A stretch of 18,936 bases of DNA, taken from assembly GCF_004570345.1 (NCBI RefSeq), contig NZ_SPQM01000096.1, positions 1 to 18,936 on the forward strand, read 5' to 3'. Origin of the DNA: Blastococcus sp. CT_GayMR20. GTDB lineage: Bacteria > Actinomycetota > Actinomycetes > Mycobacteriales > Geodermatophilaceae. The notes beneath the pieces were generated by a model that ran no database searches, had not been told where the DNA came from, and saw only the letters and a list, made by a program, of their open reading frames with translations. Below, in pieces: positions 1 to 7,044 of this stretch; within the stretch, counting starts at the first letter, position 1; each line of letters opens with the position of its first letter. The position numbers and the translations under genes were made by a program.

Positions 1-307
1 GCCGGTCGTCGCACAGCACCTGGGCGATCTCGCGGTGCGAGCCCTCCGACCAGACCGGCACCGTCCGAACCCAGTCCGGCGCGCCCTTGGACACGTTGCG
101 CTGCATGAACGGCGGGGAGCCGGGCCGCACCCGTTGGACCGACAGCGGCCGGCCCGCCAGCAGCGGCACCATCCTGTCGGCCACCGCCTCCAGGTAGTCG
201 ACGAGGTCGCGCTTGGTCACGTCGAGACCGTCACCCAGCGGCGAGTCGAGGCTGGTCAGCCGGACGCCGTCCCGCTCCTCCTCCGCCGCCATGCCCCTGG
301 ACGCCAT
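1..307 (-). CDS. LigD-type polymerase/primase domain protein, N-terminal part (cut by window edge)
   Basis: The visible 102 residues match the opening of the polymerase (PolDom) part of bacterial LigD, the enzyme that fills and ligates ends in Ku-dependent end joining. The diagnostic segments, as I recall the family, are TKRDLVDYLEAVADRMVPLL (about residues 31-50), GRPLSVQRVRPG (52-63), FMQRNVSKGAPDWVRTV (67-83) and a late EIAQVLCDDR. The gene starts with ATG at 307, after a GAGGACGGAG ribosome site and 9 bases past the preceding stop codon, so it is probably co-transcribed with the phosphodiesterase and murI. A second in-frame ATG lies at 292. The catalytic aspartates would lie beyond the window, so activity cannot be judged. 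It could be a stand-alone polymerase-domain protein or a full LigD. Mycobacteria have rph at this place. Confidence 0.8.
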   Translation of the reverse strand, partial: MASRGMAAEEERDGVRLTSLDSPLGDGLDVTKRDLVDYLEAVADRMVPLLAGRPLSVQRVRPGSPPFMQRNVSKGAPDWVRTVPVWSEGSHREIAQVLCDDR

Positions 308-315
308 CTCCGTCC

Positions 316-1056
316 TCAGATCTCGTAGGTGGCGCCGCTGTGGACGAGCTCGGTCTCGGAGAAGACCGCGCTGGCGGCGAAGAGCTGCCCGATCTCGTCG
401 ACCCAGGCCGGGACGTGGGTGAGCAGCAGGCGGCCCACGCCGGCCGCCGCCGCGTGCTCGCCGGCCTCGCGCCCGGTCAGGTGCAGGCCGTCGGGCAGGC
501 CCTGCCCGGGCGGGTGCGCCGCCTCGGCCAGCAGGACGTCGGCACCCCGGGCCAGCTCGATCACCGCCTCCGACGGGCCCGTGTCGCCGGTGTAGACCAG
601 CGACCGCCCGCCGGCCGTGAGACGGATCGCGTAGCACTCGATCGGGTGCGCGGTGCGCGCCAGCGTCACCCCGAACGGGCCGAGGGTGAACGAGCCCGGC
701 CCCACCGGCACGAAGTCGAAGACGTCGGTGATCCCGTCGCCGTCGTCGGAGTAGGCCAGCGAGAGCCGGCGCTCGGCCGCGACGGGCGCGTACAGCGGCA
801 CGTGCTTCTTGGTCGAGAGGCCCGAGTAGCGGTGCCAGACGACGAACGGTGCGACGTCGAGGCAGTGGTCGGCGTGCAGGTGGGACAGGAAGACCGCGTC
901 GATGCTGCCGGGGTCGGCCACGGTCTGCAGCGCCCCGAAGGCCCCGCTCCCCAGGTCGACCACGAGCCGGAAGCCGTCGTGCTCGACGAGGTAGCAGGAC
1001 GCCGCGGACCTCGGGCCGGGCGCGCTGCCGGAGCAGCCGACCACCGTGAGCCTCAC
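316..1056 (-). CDS. Metallo-beta-lactamase-fold phosphodiesterase (Rv1339-like)
   Basis: A 246-residue metal-dependent hydrolase of the beta-lactamase fold. It carries the metal site HLHADH (H59, H61, D63, H64), H137 in RTAHPIE, D158 in YTGDTG and H214 in LLLTHV, so both metal positions look complete. The orthologue beside murI in M. tuberculosis, Rv1339, has been reported as an atypical cyclic-AMP phosphodiesterase; that is the best functional guess here, but RNase Z-like relatives share the motifs. The GTG start at 1056 overlaps the murI stop in the four bases GTGA, which implies translational coupling. An in-frame extension upstream of that GTG runs through murI and has no family similarity, so I rejected it. 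No signal peptide is visible, so the protein is probably cytoplasmic. Confidence 0.88.
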   Translation of the reverse strand: MRLTVVGCSGSAPGPRSAASCYLVEHDGFRLVVDLGSGAFGALQTVADPGSIDAVFLSHLHADHCLDVAPFVVWHRYSGLSTKKHVPLYAPVAAERRLSLAYSDDGDGITDVFDFVPVGPGSFTLGPFGVTLARTAHPIECYAIRLTAGGRSLVYTGDTGPSEAVIELARGADVLLAEAAHPPGQGLPDGLHLTGREAGEHAAAAGVGRLLLTHVPAWVDEIGQLFAASAVFSETELVHSGATYEI

Positions 1057-1883
1057 GCGGCGCCCACGGTCTCGACGCGCAGGACCGACCCGACCTCGGG
1101 GCCGAGGAACCGCCGGCCGAGCCTTGCGAACGGCTCGGGATCGCCGGTGGCCAGGAACGCGTGCTGCGGGAGCGGTCCGTCCTCCTCGCGCAGGAGGTCG
1201 TCGTTGGTCAGCACCCGGTAGACGTCCTTCGCCGTCTCCTCGGCGCTGGACACGAGGGTCACCTCGTCGCCCAGCACCAGGGACAGCACGCCGGTCAGCA
1301 TCGGGTAGTGGGTGCACCCGAGCACGACGGTGTCGACGCCGGCGACCAGCAGCGGGTCGAGGTAGGACTGCGCGAGGCCGAGCAGCTGACGGCCGCTGGT
1401 GACCCCGCGCTCGACGAAGTCGACGAAGCTCGGGCAGGCGGCGCTGGTGACCGTGATCTGCGGAGCGGCGGCGAAGGCGTCCTCGTAGGCGCCGCTGGTG
1501 ACGGTGGCCTGGGTGCCGATGACGCCGACCCGGCCGTTGCGGGTCGCGACCGTGGCCCGGCGGACGGCGGGCAGCACGACCTCCACCACGGGGACGTCGT
1601 AGCGCTCGCGGGCGTCGCGCAGGGAGGCGGCGCTGGCGGAGTTGCAGGCGACGACGAGCATCTTCACGCCGCTGGCGACCAGGTCGTCCATCACGGCGAG
1701 GGAGTGCCGCCGGACCTCGGCGATCGGGAGGGGCCCGTAGGGGCCGTTGGCCGTGTCGCCGATGTAGCGGATCGCCTCGTGCGGCAGCTGGTCGAGCACC
1801 GCACGGGCCACCGTCAGCCCGCCGACCCCTGAGTCGAAGATGCCGATCGGTGCGTCTGCTCCGCGCCGCTGCGTCGTCCCCAT
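1053..1883 (-). CDS. murI: Glutamate racemase
   Basis: Converts L-glutamate to D-glutamate for peptidoglycan stem peptides, in the cytoplasm, without a cofactor. The 276-residue length is normal. The substrate loop [13 protein letters not shown] lies near residue 13, [11 protein letters not shown] follows, and the two catalytic cysteines sit in [11 protein letters not shown] and [10 protein letters not shown]. The ATG at 1883 fits the family N-terminus closely. No Shine-Dalgarno sequence precedes it; instead a TAGCCT hexamer lies 10 bases upstream. The stop overlaps the start of the phosphodiesterase gene, and the cysteine genes lie upstream on the same strand, an order conserved in actinobacteria apart from the missing rhomboid gene. 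Confidence 0.96.
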   Translation of the reverse strand: MGTTQRRGADAPIGIFDSGVGGLTVARAVLDQLPHEAIRYIGDTANGPYGPLPIAEVRRHSLAVMDDLVASGVKMLVVACNSASAASLRDARERYDVPVVEVVLPAVRRATVATRNGRVGVIGTQATVTSGAYEDAFAAAPQITVTSAACPSFVDFVERGVTSGRQLLGLAQSYLDPLLVAGVDTVVLGCTHYPMLTGVLSLVLGDEVTLVSSAEETAKDVYRVLTNDDLLREEDGPLPQHAFLATGDPEPFARLGRRFLGPEVGSVLRVETVGAA

Positions 1884-1893
1884 GTCGCGCGCC

Positions 1894-1899
1894 AGGCTA
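1894..1899 (-). promoter_or_regulatory. Possible -10 hexamer of murI (TAGCCT)
   Basis: TAGCCT fits the actinobacterial TANNNT -10 box. It ends 10 bases before the murI ATG, which would give a 5' leader of only a few bases. No -35 match and no ribosome-binding site are seen in the 54-base gap after cysM. The spacing is longer than in the clearer leaderless cases in this window, so confidence is modest. Confidence 0.4.
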
Positions 1900-1937
1900 G
1901 CCGCGCGCGTTCCGGTCGTGCAGCACCCGGTGGGGTG

Positions 1938-3183
<1,246 letters not shown>

Positions 3184-3223
3184 GGCGTGCGGTTCTCCTC
3201 GGTACTTCGGGATGTCGGGGGAC

Positions 3224-3240
3224 GCTGCGCCTGGCGCAGC
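3224..3240. other. Perfect 8-bp hairpin upstream of cysO
   Basis: GCTGCGCC and GGCGCAGC are perfect inverted arms separated by a single T, about 40 bases before the cysO start. A 12-base palindrome, CCGGAATTCCGG, follows at 3278-3289. Neither has a T-tract. They could be an operator, an mRNA-stabilising hairpin or chance in GC-rich DNA. Confidence 0.35.
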
Positions 3241-3300
3241 AGTGGTGCATCTGTGCGGGCCAACGCCCGGCCGCCGTCCGGAATTCCGGCCGGCAGCGGC

Positions 3301-3362
3301 GCGCCCCGTCCAGGGGCCCGCGCCGAGCGTGCGAGGCGTGGGGGGGACGGGGTGTTTTTTCA
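3301..3362 (-). repeat. Palindromic intergenic repeat, copy A
   Basis: A copy of the double-stem element also found at 3859, 8299 and 14313. The outer arms are CCCCGTCC (3304-3311) and GGACGGGG (3345-3352), and the inner stem is CCCGCGCC/GGCGTGGG around the loop GAGCGTGCGA. Read on the minus strand the element begins TGAAAAAAC, and that TGA is the stop codon of mec. It fills about a third of the mec-cysO gap. A run of six T lies on the plus strand at its end, which would terminate only transcripts antisense to the operon. Confidence 0.85.
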
Positions 3363-3833
3363 GTCGTAGACGACCGTCGTCGGCGTGTGACCGAAGAGGT
3401 AGGACTCGACGATCTCGACCTCCTCCTCGCGCACCTCCCCGTCGACGATGCGGAAGCTGCGGAACTCGACCTCGTCGCCGGCCAGACCGGTCTGCTCCGC
3501 GTGGGAACGCGTGGAGACGAGGACGTAGTGGGCGTTCGGCTCCGACGCGTAGCTGATGTCGGTGCGCGACGGATACGCCTCGGTGGCTGTGTGCGAGTGG
3601 TAGATGACCACCGGTTCCTCGTCGCGGTCGTCCATCTCCCGGTAGAGCTTGAGGAGGTCGGCGGAGTCGAACTCGTAGAACGTCGGCGACCGCGCCGCGT
3701 TCAGCATGGGGATGAAGCGCTCGGGGCGGTCGCTGCCCTCCGGACCGGCCACGACGCCGCAGGCCTCGTCCGGGTGGTCCTCCCGGGCGTGGCCCACGAT
3801 GGCGTCGTAGGTCGCGCGGTCGATGCGCAGCAC
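3360..3833 (-). CDS. mec: CysO-cysteine peptidase Mec (JAMM/MPN+ metalloprotease)
   Basis: Zinc protease of 157 residues that in mycobacteria removes the newly made cysteine from the C-terminus of CysO, regenerating the carrier. The JAMM motif is complete: E23 in PDEACG, then H79, H81, S89 and D92 in HSHTATEAYPSRTD (H-x-H-x7-S-x2-D). The length and the position before cysO-cysM match Rv1334. The start is the GTG at 3833. There is no ribosome-binding site, but TAGACT ends exactly 6 bases before it, so the mRNA is probably leaderless. The stop codon TGA forms the first three bases of repeat copy A. Divergent from the small membrane protein gene at 3935. Confidence 0.94.
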   Translation of the reverse strand: MLRIDRATYDAIVGHAREDHPDEACGVVAGPEGSDRPERFIPMLNAARSPTFYEFDSADLLKLYREMDDRDEEPVVIYHSHTATEAYPSRTDISYASEPNAHYVLVSTRSHAEQTGLAGDEVEFRSFRIVDGEVREEEVEIVESYLFGHTPTTVVYD

Positions 3834-3839
3834 GACCGC

Positions 3840-3845
3840 AGTCTA
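3840..3845 (-). promoter_or_regulatory. -10 box of mec, leaderless start (TAGACT)
   Basis: TAGACT reads toward mec and is followed by 6 bases (gcggtc) and then the GTG start, which places the transcription start on the G of GTG. No Shine-Dalgarno sequence is present. The -35 region falls inside palindromic repeat copy B and shows no good TTGACA match. Confidence 0.65.
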
Positions 3846-3858
3846 AGGCGCCGCCAGC

Positions 3859-3913
3859 GGCCCCCTGCAGGGTCCCGCCCCGAGGTTGCGAGGGGTGGGA
3901 GGCAGGGGGTCCC
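3859..3913 (+). repeat. Palindromic intergenic repeat, copy B
   Basis: Outer arms CCCCCTGC (3861-3868) and GCAGGGGG (3902-3909); inner stem CCCGCCCC/GGGGTGGG around the loop GAGGTTGCGA. It occupies almost the whole divergent gap between mec and the membrane protein gene, so it overlaps both -35 regions. The outer arm differs from other copies by paired changes that keep base pairing. Confidence 0.85.
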
Positions 3914-3921
3914 TCGTCCGA

Positions 3922-3927
3922 TACGTT
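3922..3927 (+). promoter_or_regulatory. -10 box of the small membrane protein gene (TACGTT)
   Basis: TACGTT is followed by 7 bases and then GTG at 3935, the leaderless arrangement seen at mec, clpS, pncB and ctaD. It decides the start at 3935 over the in-frame TTG at 3926, which overlaps this box. The same string CCGATACGTT recurs before the MFS gene at 11663. Confidence 0.6.
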
Positions 3928-3934
3928 GCGTGAC

Positions 3935-4288
3935 GTGCTGGTGAAGGTGCTCGTGGCCCTGGGAGTGGCGCTGCTGCCGCTCCCAGCGCTGGCCATGGGC
4001 GCCCGCGGACTGCTCAAGCGGCCCGGCTACGACCCCGACGAGCCGGCCGACCGCGCCGGCTACATCCTGATCGTCTCGCTGCGGGTGGTCGCGCTCCTGC
4101 TCGTCTTCGCGCTGTCCGCCGTCCTGCTGGTGTCGACCGTCGGCGCGGTCGTCAAGGACGTCGAGATGCACGGCATGGTCTACGTGCTGTTCGGCCTGGA
4201 CGTGCTGCTCGCGCTGCTGATCCTGCTCAGCTTCGGCCGCCGCGACCGGCGACCAGTGCGTCGACGAGCGACCCCTGCACAGCGGTGA
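3935..4288 (+). CDS. Small membrane protein of unknown function
   Basis: A 117-residue protein I do not recognise. Hydrophobic segments lie at about residues 3-20, 42-68 and 78-98, separated by a polar loop rich in Asp/Pro/Arg (RPGYDPDEPADRAG), and the C-terminal tail is strongly basic (GRRDRRPVRRRATPAQR). This fits a three-helix inner-membrane protein with a cytoplasmic basic tail. The GTG start at 3935 is chosen because a TACGTT box ends 7 bases before it. Its 3' end overlaps the convergent DUF2017 gene by 62 bases. It sits where mycobacteria carry the Rv1333 hydrolase gene, but it shows no resemblance to that enzyme as I recall it. Codon use (strong third-position G/C) supports it as real. 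Confidence 0.75.
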   Translation: MLVKVLVALGVALLPLPALAMGARGLLKRPGYDPDEPADRAGYILIVSLRVVALLLVFALSAVLLVSTVGAVVKDVEMHGMVYVLFGLDVLLALLILLSFGRRDRRPVRRRATPAQR

Positions 4289-4727
4289 GCCAGTAGTAGA
4301 CCGCGAGCTGCTGGTCCTCCTCGCCGGTCACCTCGTCGGGGGGCTCGGTGTCCTCGCTGATCTCCAGCCGGGTGCCCATGGCCAGGCGCAGGTCGTTGGT
4401 GGTGCGCAGCCAGGCCCCGGCCTGCTCCGCGTCGAGCCGCACCTCGCCGCCCTCGGGGGGCAGGGTGGCCCGGACCATCGCCAGGTCGTCGGCCTTCCCG
4501 CTGCGCAGCGACGCCTCGGTCAGGTCGCGGTAGTCGGCAGCCAGCTCGGGGTCGCCACGGTGTCCCTCGGGCAGCAGCCGGGCCATCACCGGGTCGCCGC
4601 CCACGTCGTCGGCGTCGGCGTCCAGCAACTGCTCCAGCTGGTCGAGGAGCAGGCCGACGATGCCGGCCTCGGCGGGGTCCAGCCGGGCGACGACGTCACC
4701 GCCGCGCGCAGCTCGAAAGGGCTTCAC
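4227..4727 (-). CDS. DUF2017 family protein
   Basis: A 166-residue soluble protein matching the DUF2017 family, found next to clpS across actinobacteria (Rv1332 in M. tuberculosis); no biochemical function is established to my knowledge. Visible features are an N-terminal FRAARGGDVVARLDPAEAGI, an acidic middle (ADADDVGGDP) and a C-terminal helical LAVYYWLTAVQGSLVDALV. The GTG start at 4727 has a strong GAGGAGG ribosome site 5 bases upstream. That start codon lies inside the 3' arm of an 11-bp inverted repeat, with the ribosome site in the loop. The gene follows clpS by 72 bases on the same strand, and its last 62 bases overlap the convergent membrane protein gene. Confidence 0.88.
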   Translation of the reverse strand: MKPFRAARGGDVVARLDPAEAGIVGLLLDQLEQLLDADADDVGGDPVMARLLPEGHRGDPELAADYRDLTEASLRSGKADDLAMVRATLPPEGGEVRLDAEQAGAWLRTTNDLRLAMGTRLEISEDTEPPDEVTGEEDQQLAVYYWLTAVQGSLVDALVAGRGGRS

Positions 4728-4766
4728 GCAACCTCCTCGCTAGCGCTCGTCGAACGCGTGAAGCCC
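4719..4766 (-). promoter_or_regulatory. Inverted repeat that can sequester the DUF2017 start codon
   Basis: GGGCTTCACGC (4719-4729) and GCGTGAAGCCC (4756-4766) are perfect 11-base inverted arms with a 26-base spacer. In the minus-strand mRNA the downstream arm contains the GUG start (4727-4725) and the spacer contains the GAGGAGG ribosome site, so hairpin formation would hide the start codon. It may be a translational control element or a protein-binding palindrome. The sequence cannot distinguish these. Confidence 0.6.
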
Positions 4767-4799
4767 AGGCGCTCTGTCATCGGGAGCTCGCACGCTCGC

Positions 4800-5096
4800 T
4801 CATGAGTCCTTCTGGTAGGTGGCCCACAGGCCGTAGGCGTGCAGGCGGCTCGTGTCGTGCTCCATCCGCTCGCGTGGCCCCGAGCTGACGATCGCCTTGC
4901 CCTCGTGGTGGACCTGCAGCATCAGCGTCGTCGCGGTCGGCTCGTCGTAGCCGAACAGCTCCTGCAGCACGAAGGTGACGTAGTTCATGAGGTTGACCGG
5001 GTCGTTCCAGACGATGGTCACCCAGGGCCGGTCCAGGTCGCCGTGTTCCTCGGTCGAGGATTCCGGCGTCCACGTGGGAGCGAGCGGTCCGGCCAC
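4800..5096 (-). CDS. clpS: ClpS, N-end-rule adaptor of the Clp protease
   Basis: Adaptor that delivers substrates with destabilising N-terminal residues to the ClpC/ClpP machine. The N-degron pocket is recognisable: N31-D32 in [11 protein letters not shown] and H63-H64 in VHHEGKAIV, followed by the usual [19 protein letters not shown]-terminal segment. I start it at the GTG at 5096 (98 residues), not the GTG three codons upstream at 5105. A TAAGGT -10 box overlaps that upstream codon and ends 7 bases before 5096, giving a leaderless mRNA; there is no ribosome-binding site. It is divergent from pncB, with 60 bases between starts, and the order clpS-DUF2017 is conserved in actinobacteria. Confidence 0.95.
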   Translation of the reverse strand: MAGPLAPTWTPESSTEEHGDLDRPWVTIVWNDPVNLMNYVTFVLQELFGYDEPTATTLMLQVHHEGKAIVSSGPRERMEHDTSRLHAYGLWATYQKDS

Positions 5097-5103
5097 GCGT
5101 TCC

Positions 5104-5109
5104 ACCTTA
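5104..5109 (-). promoter_or_regulatory. -10 box of clpS, leaderless start (TAAGGT)
   Basis: TAAGGT reads toward clpS with 7 bases before the GTG at 5096. It overlaps the alternative upstream GTG (5105), which therefore cannot be transcribed from this promoter. Its -35 zone overlaps that of the divergent pncB promoter. Confidence 0.6.
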
Positions 5110-5142
5110 GGACGCCGGTCAGCCGCCGTCGGCCCACCCGCC

Positions 5143-5148
5143 TACGCT
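5143..5148 (+). promoter_or_regulatory. -10 box of pncB, leaderless start (TACGCT)
   Basis: TACGCT is followed by 8 bases and the ATG at 5157, with no Shine-Dalgarno sequence between. The two divergent -10 boxes of clpS and pncB are 33 bases apart, so RNA polymerase binding at the two promoters should be mutually exclusive. Confidence 0.6.
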
Positions 5149-5156
5149 CCCGTCCC

Positions 5157-6458
5157 ATGCCGACCCCCGGACCGGCCTGCCCGGCACCCGCGCTGTTCAC
5201 CGACCGCTACGAGCTGACGATGGTCGCCGCGGCGCTGGCCGACGGCACGGCCGACCGGGACTGCGTCTTCGAGGTGTTCGCCCGCCGCCTCCCCCACGGC
5301 CGCCGCTACGGCATCCTCGCGGGCACCGGCCGGCTCCTGGAGGAGCTGCCGCACTTCTGCTTCGGGGACGACGAGCTGACCGCCCTCCGCGAGCAGGGCA
5401 TCACCGACCAGCGGCTGCTCGACTGGCTGGCCGACTTCCGGTTCGGCGGCGACATCGACGGTTACGCCGAGGGCGACCTCTACTTCCCCGGCTCGCCGGT
5501 GCTGACCGTCCGGGCCTCCTTCGCCGAGGGCGTGCTGCTGGAGACGCTCGCGCTCTCGGTCCTCAACCACGACAGCGCCATCGCCTCCGCGGCCGCCCGC
5601 ATGATCGCCGCGGCCTGCGAGCGGCCGTGCATCGAGATGGGGTCGCGGCGCACCCACGAGGAGGCCGCGGTCGCCGCGGCGCGGGCCGCCCGCCTGGTCG
5701 GTTTCGCCTCCAGCTCGAACCTCGAGGCGGGCCGGCGCTACGGCGTCCCGACCACCGGCACCAGCGCGCACGCGTTCACGCTGCTGCACGACGACGAGCG
5801 GTCGGCCTTCCAGGCGCAGGTCGACACGCTGGGCCCGGGGACGACGCTGCTCGTCGACACCTACGACGTCGACCAGGGGATCCGGACCGCGGTCGAGGTC
5901 GCCGGTCCCGGGCTCGGCGGCATCCGCCTGGACTCCGGCGACCTGCCGACGCTCGCCACGCACGCCCGCGAGCTGCTCGACTCCCTCGGGGCCACGAGGA
6001 CGCGCATCGTGGTGACCAGCGACCTGGACGAGTACGCCATCTCGGGCCTGATGGCGGCCCCGGTCGACCGTTACGGCGTGGGCACCTCGCTGGTCACCGG
6101 CTCGGGCGCACCGACGGTCGGAATGGTCTACAAGCTGGTCGAGCGCGACGGCGTCCCGGTGGCCAAGAAGTCCAAGGACAAGGTGTCGGTCGGTGGCCGC
6201 AAGCACGCCGTCCGCCGGCACGACGCTGACGGCATGGCCCTGGCCGAGGTGGTGAGCAGCCGGCCCATCACCGCTCGGGACGGCGACCGCGACCTCGTCG
6301 TCCCCCTGGTGCGGGGTGGGGAGGTCTGCTCCCCCCGGACGCCGGCCGAGGCCCTGGAGGAGGCCCGCCTCCACCACGAGCGGGCCCGCGCCGCCCTGCC
6401 GGCCGAGGCGTGGGCACTCTCGCGCGGGGAACCGGCGTTGGAGACGGTGGACGCCTAG
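5157..6458 (+). CDS. pncB: Nicotinate phosphoribosyltransferase
   Basis: Makes nicotinate mononucleotide from nicotinate and PRPP with ATP help, the entry step of the Preiss-Handler NAD salvage route. The 433 residues are typical. Visible motifs are FTDRYELTM near residue 14, GSRRTHEEA (162-170), GTSAHAF with H205 as the presumed phosphorylated histidine, DTYDVDQG (234-241), and RLDSGDL (257-263) of the phosphoribosyl site. YKLVERDGVPVAKKSKDK near 325-342 is a family hallmark. The ATG at 5157 is leaderless behind TACGCT. pncA follows after 17 bases with its own ribosome site, so salvage from nicotinamide is encoded in one operon. Position beside clpS matches Rv1330c (pncB1). Confidence 0.95.
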   Translation: MPTPGPACPAPALFTDRYELTMVAAALADGTADRDCVFEVFARRLPHGRRYGILAGTGRLLEELPHFCFGDDELTALREQGITDQRLLDWLADFRFGGDIDGYAEGDLYFPGSPVLTVRASFAEGVLLETLALSVLNHDSAIASAAARMIAAACERPCIEMGSRRTHEEAAVAAARAARLVGFASSSNLEAGRRYGVPTTGTSAHAFTLLHDDERSAFQAQVDTLGPGTTLLVDTYDVDQGIRTAVEVAGPGLGGIRLDSGDLPTLATHARELLDSLGATRTRIVVTSDLDEYAISGLMAAPVDRYGVGTSLVTGSGAPTVGMVYKLVERDGVPVAKKSKDKVSVGGRKHAVRRHDADGMALAEVVSSRPITARDGDRDLVVPLVRGGEVCSPRTPAEALEEARLHHERARAALPAEAWALSRGEPALETVDA

Positions 6459-6475
6459 CTGGGAGGGCAGCAGCG

Positions 6476-7042
6476 ATGACCCGAGCACTCATCGTCGTGG
6501 ACGTGCAGAACGACTTCTGCGAGGGCGGCAGCCTGGCCGTCCCCGGCGGCGCGGCCGTGGCGGCGGCGATCACCGGGCACATCCCGGCCGCCGGGTACGA
6601 CCACGTCGTCGCCACCCGCGACCACCACATCGAACCGGGCGGGCACTTCGCCGAGCACCCGGACTTCCTGGAGACCTGGCCGGCGCACTGCGTGGTCGGG
6701 ACGGGCGGGGTGGAGCTGCACGAGGCACTGGACCGCGAGCCGCTGGAGGCCGTCTTCGACAAGGGCGAGTACGCCGCCGCCTACTCCGGCTTCGAGGGTG
6801 CCGCGGACGGCGTCCCGCTGGCGGACTGGCTGGGGGAGCGCGGCGTGGACGCGGTCGACCTCGTCGGCATCGCGACCGATCACTGCGTGCGCGCCACCGC
6901 CCTGGACGCGGTCGGCAACGGCTTCGCCACCCGCGTCCTGCTGCACCTGACCGCCGGTGTCAGCGAGGGGACGACGGACGCGGCCCTGGAGCAGCTGCGC
7001 AGGGCCGGCGTCGCGCTGGAGGGCGAGGTGCACCGCCCCTGA
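6476..7042 (+). CDS. pncA: Nicotinamidase / pyrazinamidase
   Basis: Hydrolyses nicotinamide to nicotinate, feeding PncB. The 188-residue protein has the catalytic triad D9, K96 and C137 (VVDVQNDF, DKGEY, ATDHCVRAT) and the metal ligands D49, H51, H57 and H71 (RDHHIEPGGH, PAHC). Positions are almost identical to those of M. tuberculosis PncA, which also activates pyrazinamide. The ATG at 6476 has a GGGAGGG ribosome site 8 bases upstream. Its TGA lies two bases from the stop of the convergent serB, the two stops forming the palindrome TGAGCTCA, so no intergenic terminator is possible. Confidence 0.96.
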   Translation: MTRALIVVDVQNDFCEGGSLAVPGGAAVAAAITGHIPAAGYDHVVATRDHHIEPGGHFAEHPDFLETWPAHCVVGTGGVELHEALDREPLEAVFDKGEYAAAYSGFEGAADGVPLADWLGERGVDAVDLVGIATDHCVRATALDAVGNGFATRVLLHLTAGVSEGTTDAALEQLRRAGVALEGEVHRP

Positions 7043-7044
7043 GC

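Noticed and set aside
3353..3362. T-run at 3355-3360 as a terminator of the mec operon
   Set aside because: The T-run follows the hairpin on the plus strand, but both flanking genes are on the minus strand, so it cannot terminate them.
3926..3934. TTG start for the small membrane protein
   Set aside because: The TTG overlaps the TACGTT -10 box; the leaderless GTG at 3935 fits the pattern of neighbouring genes better.
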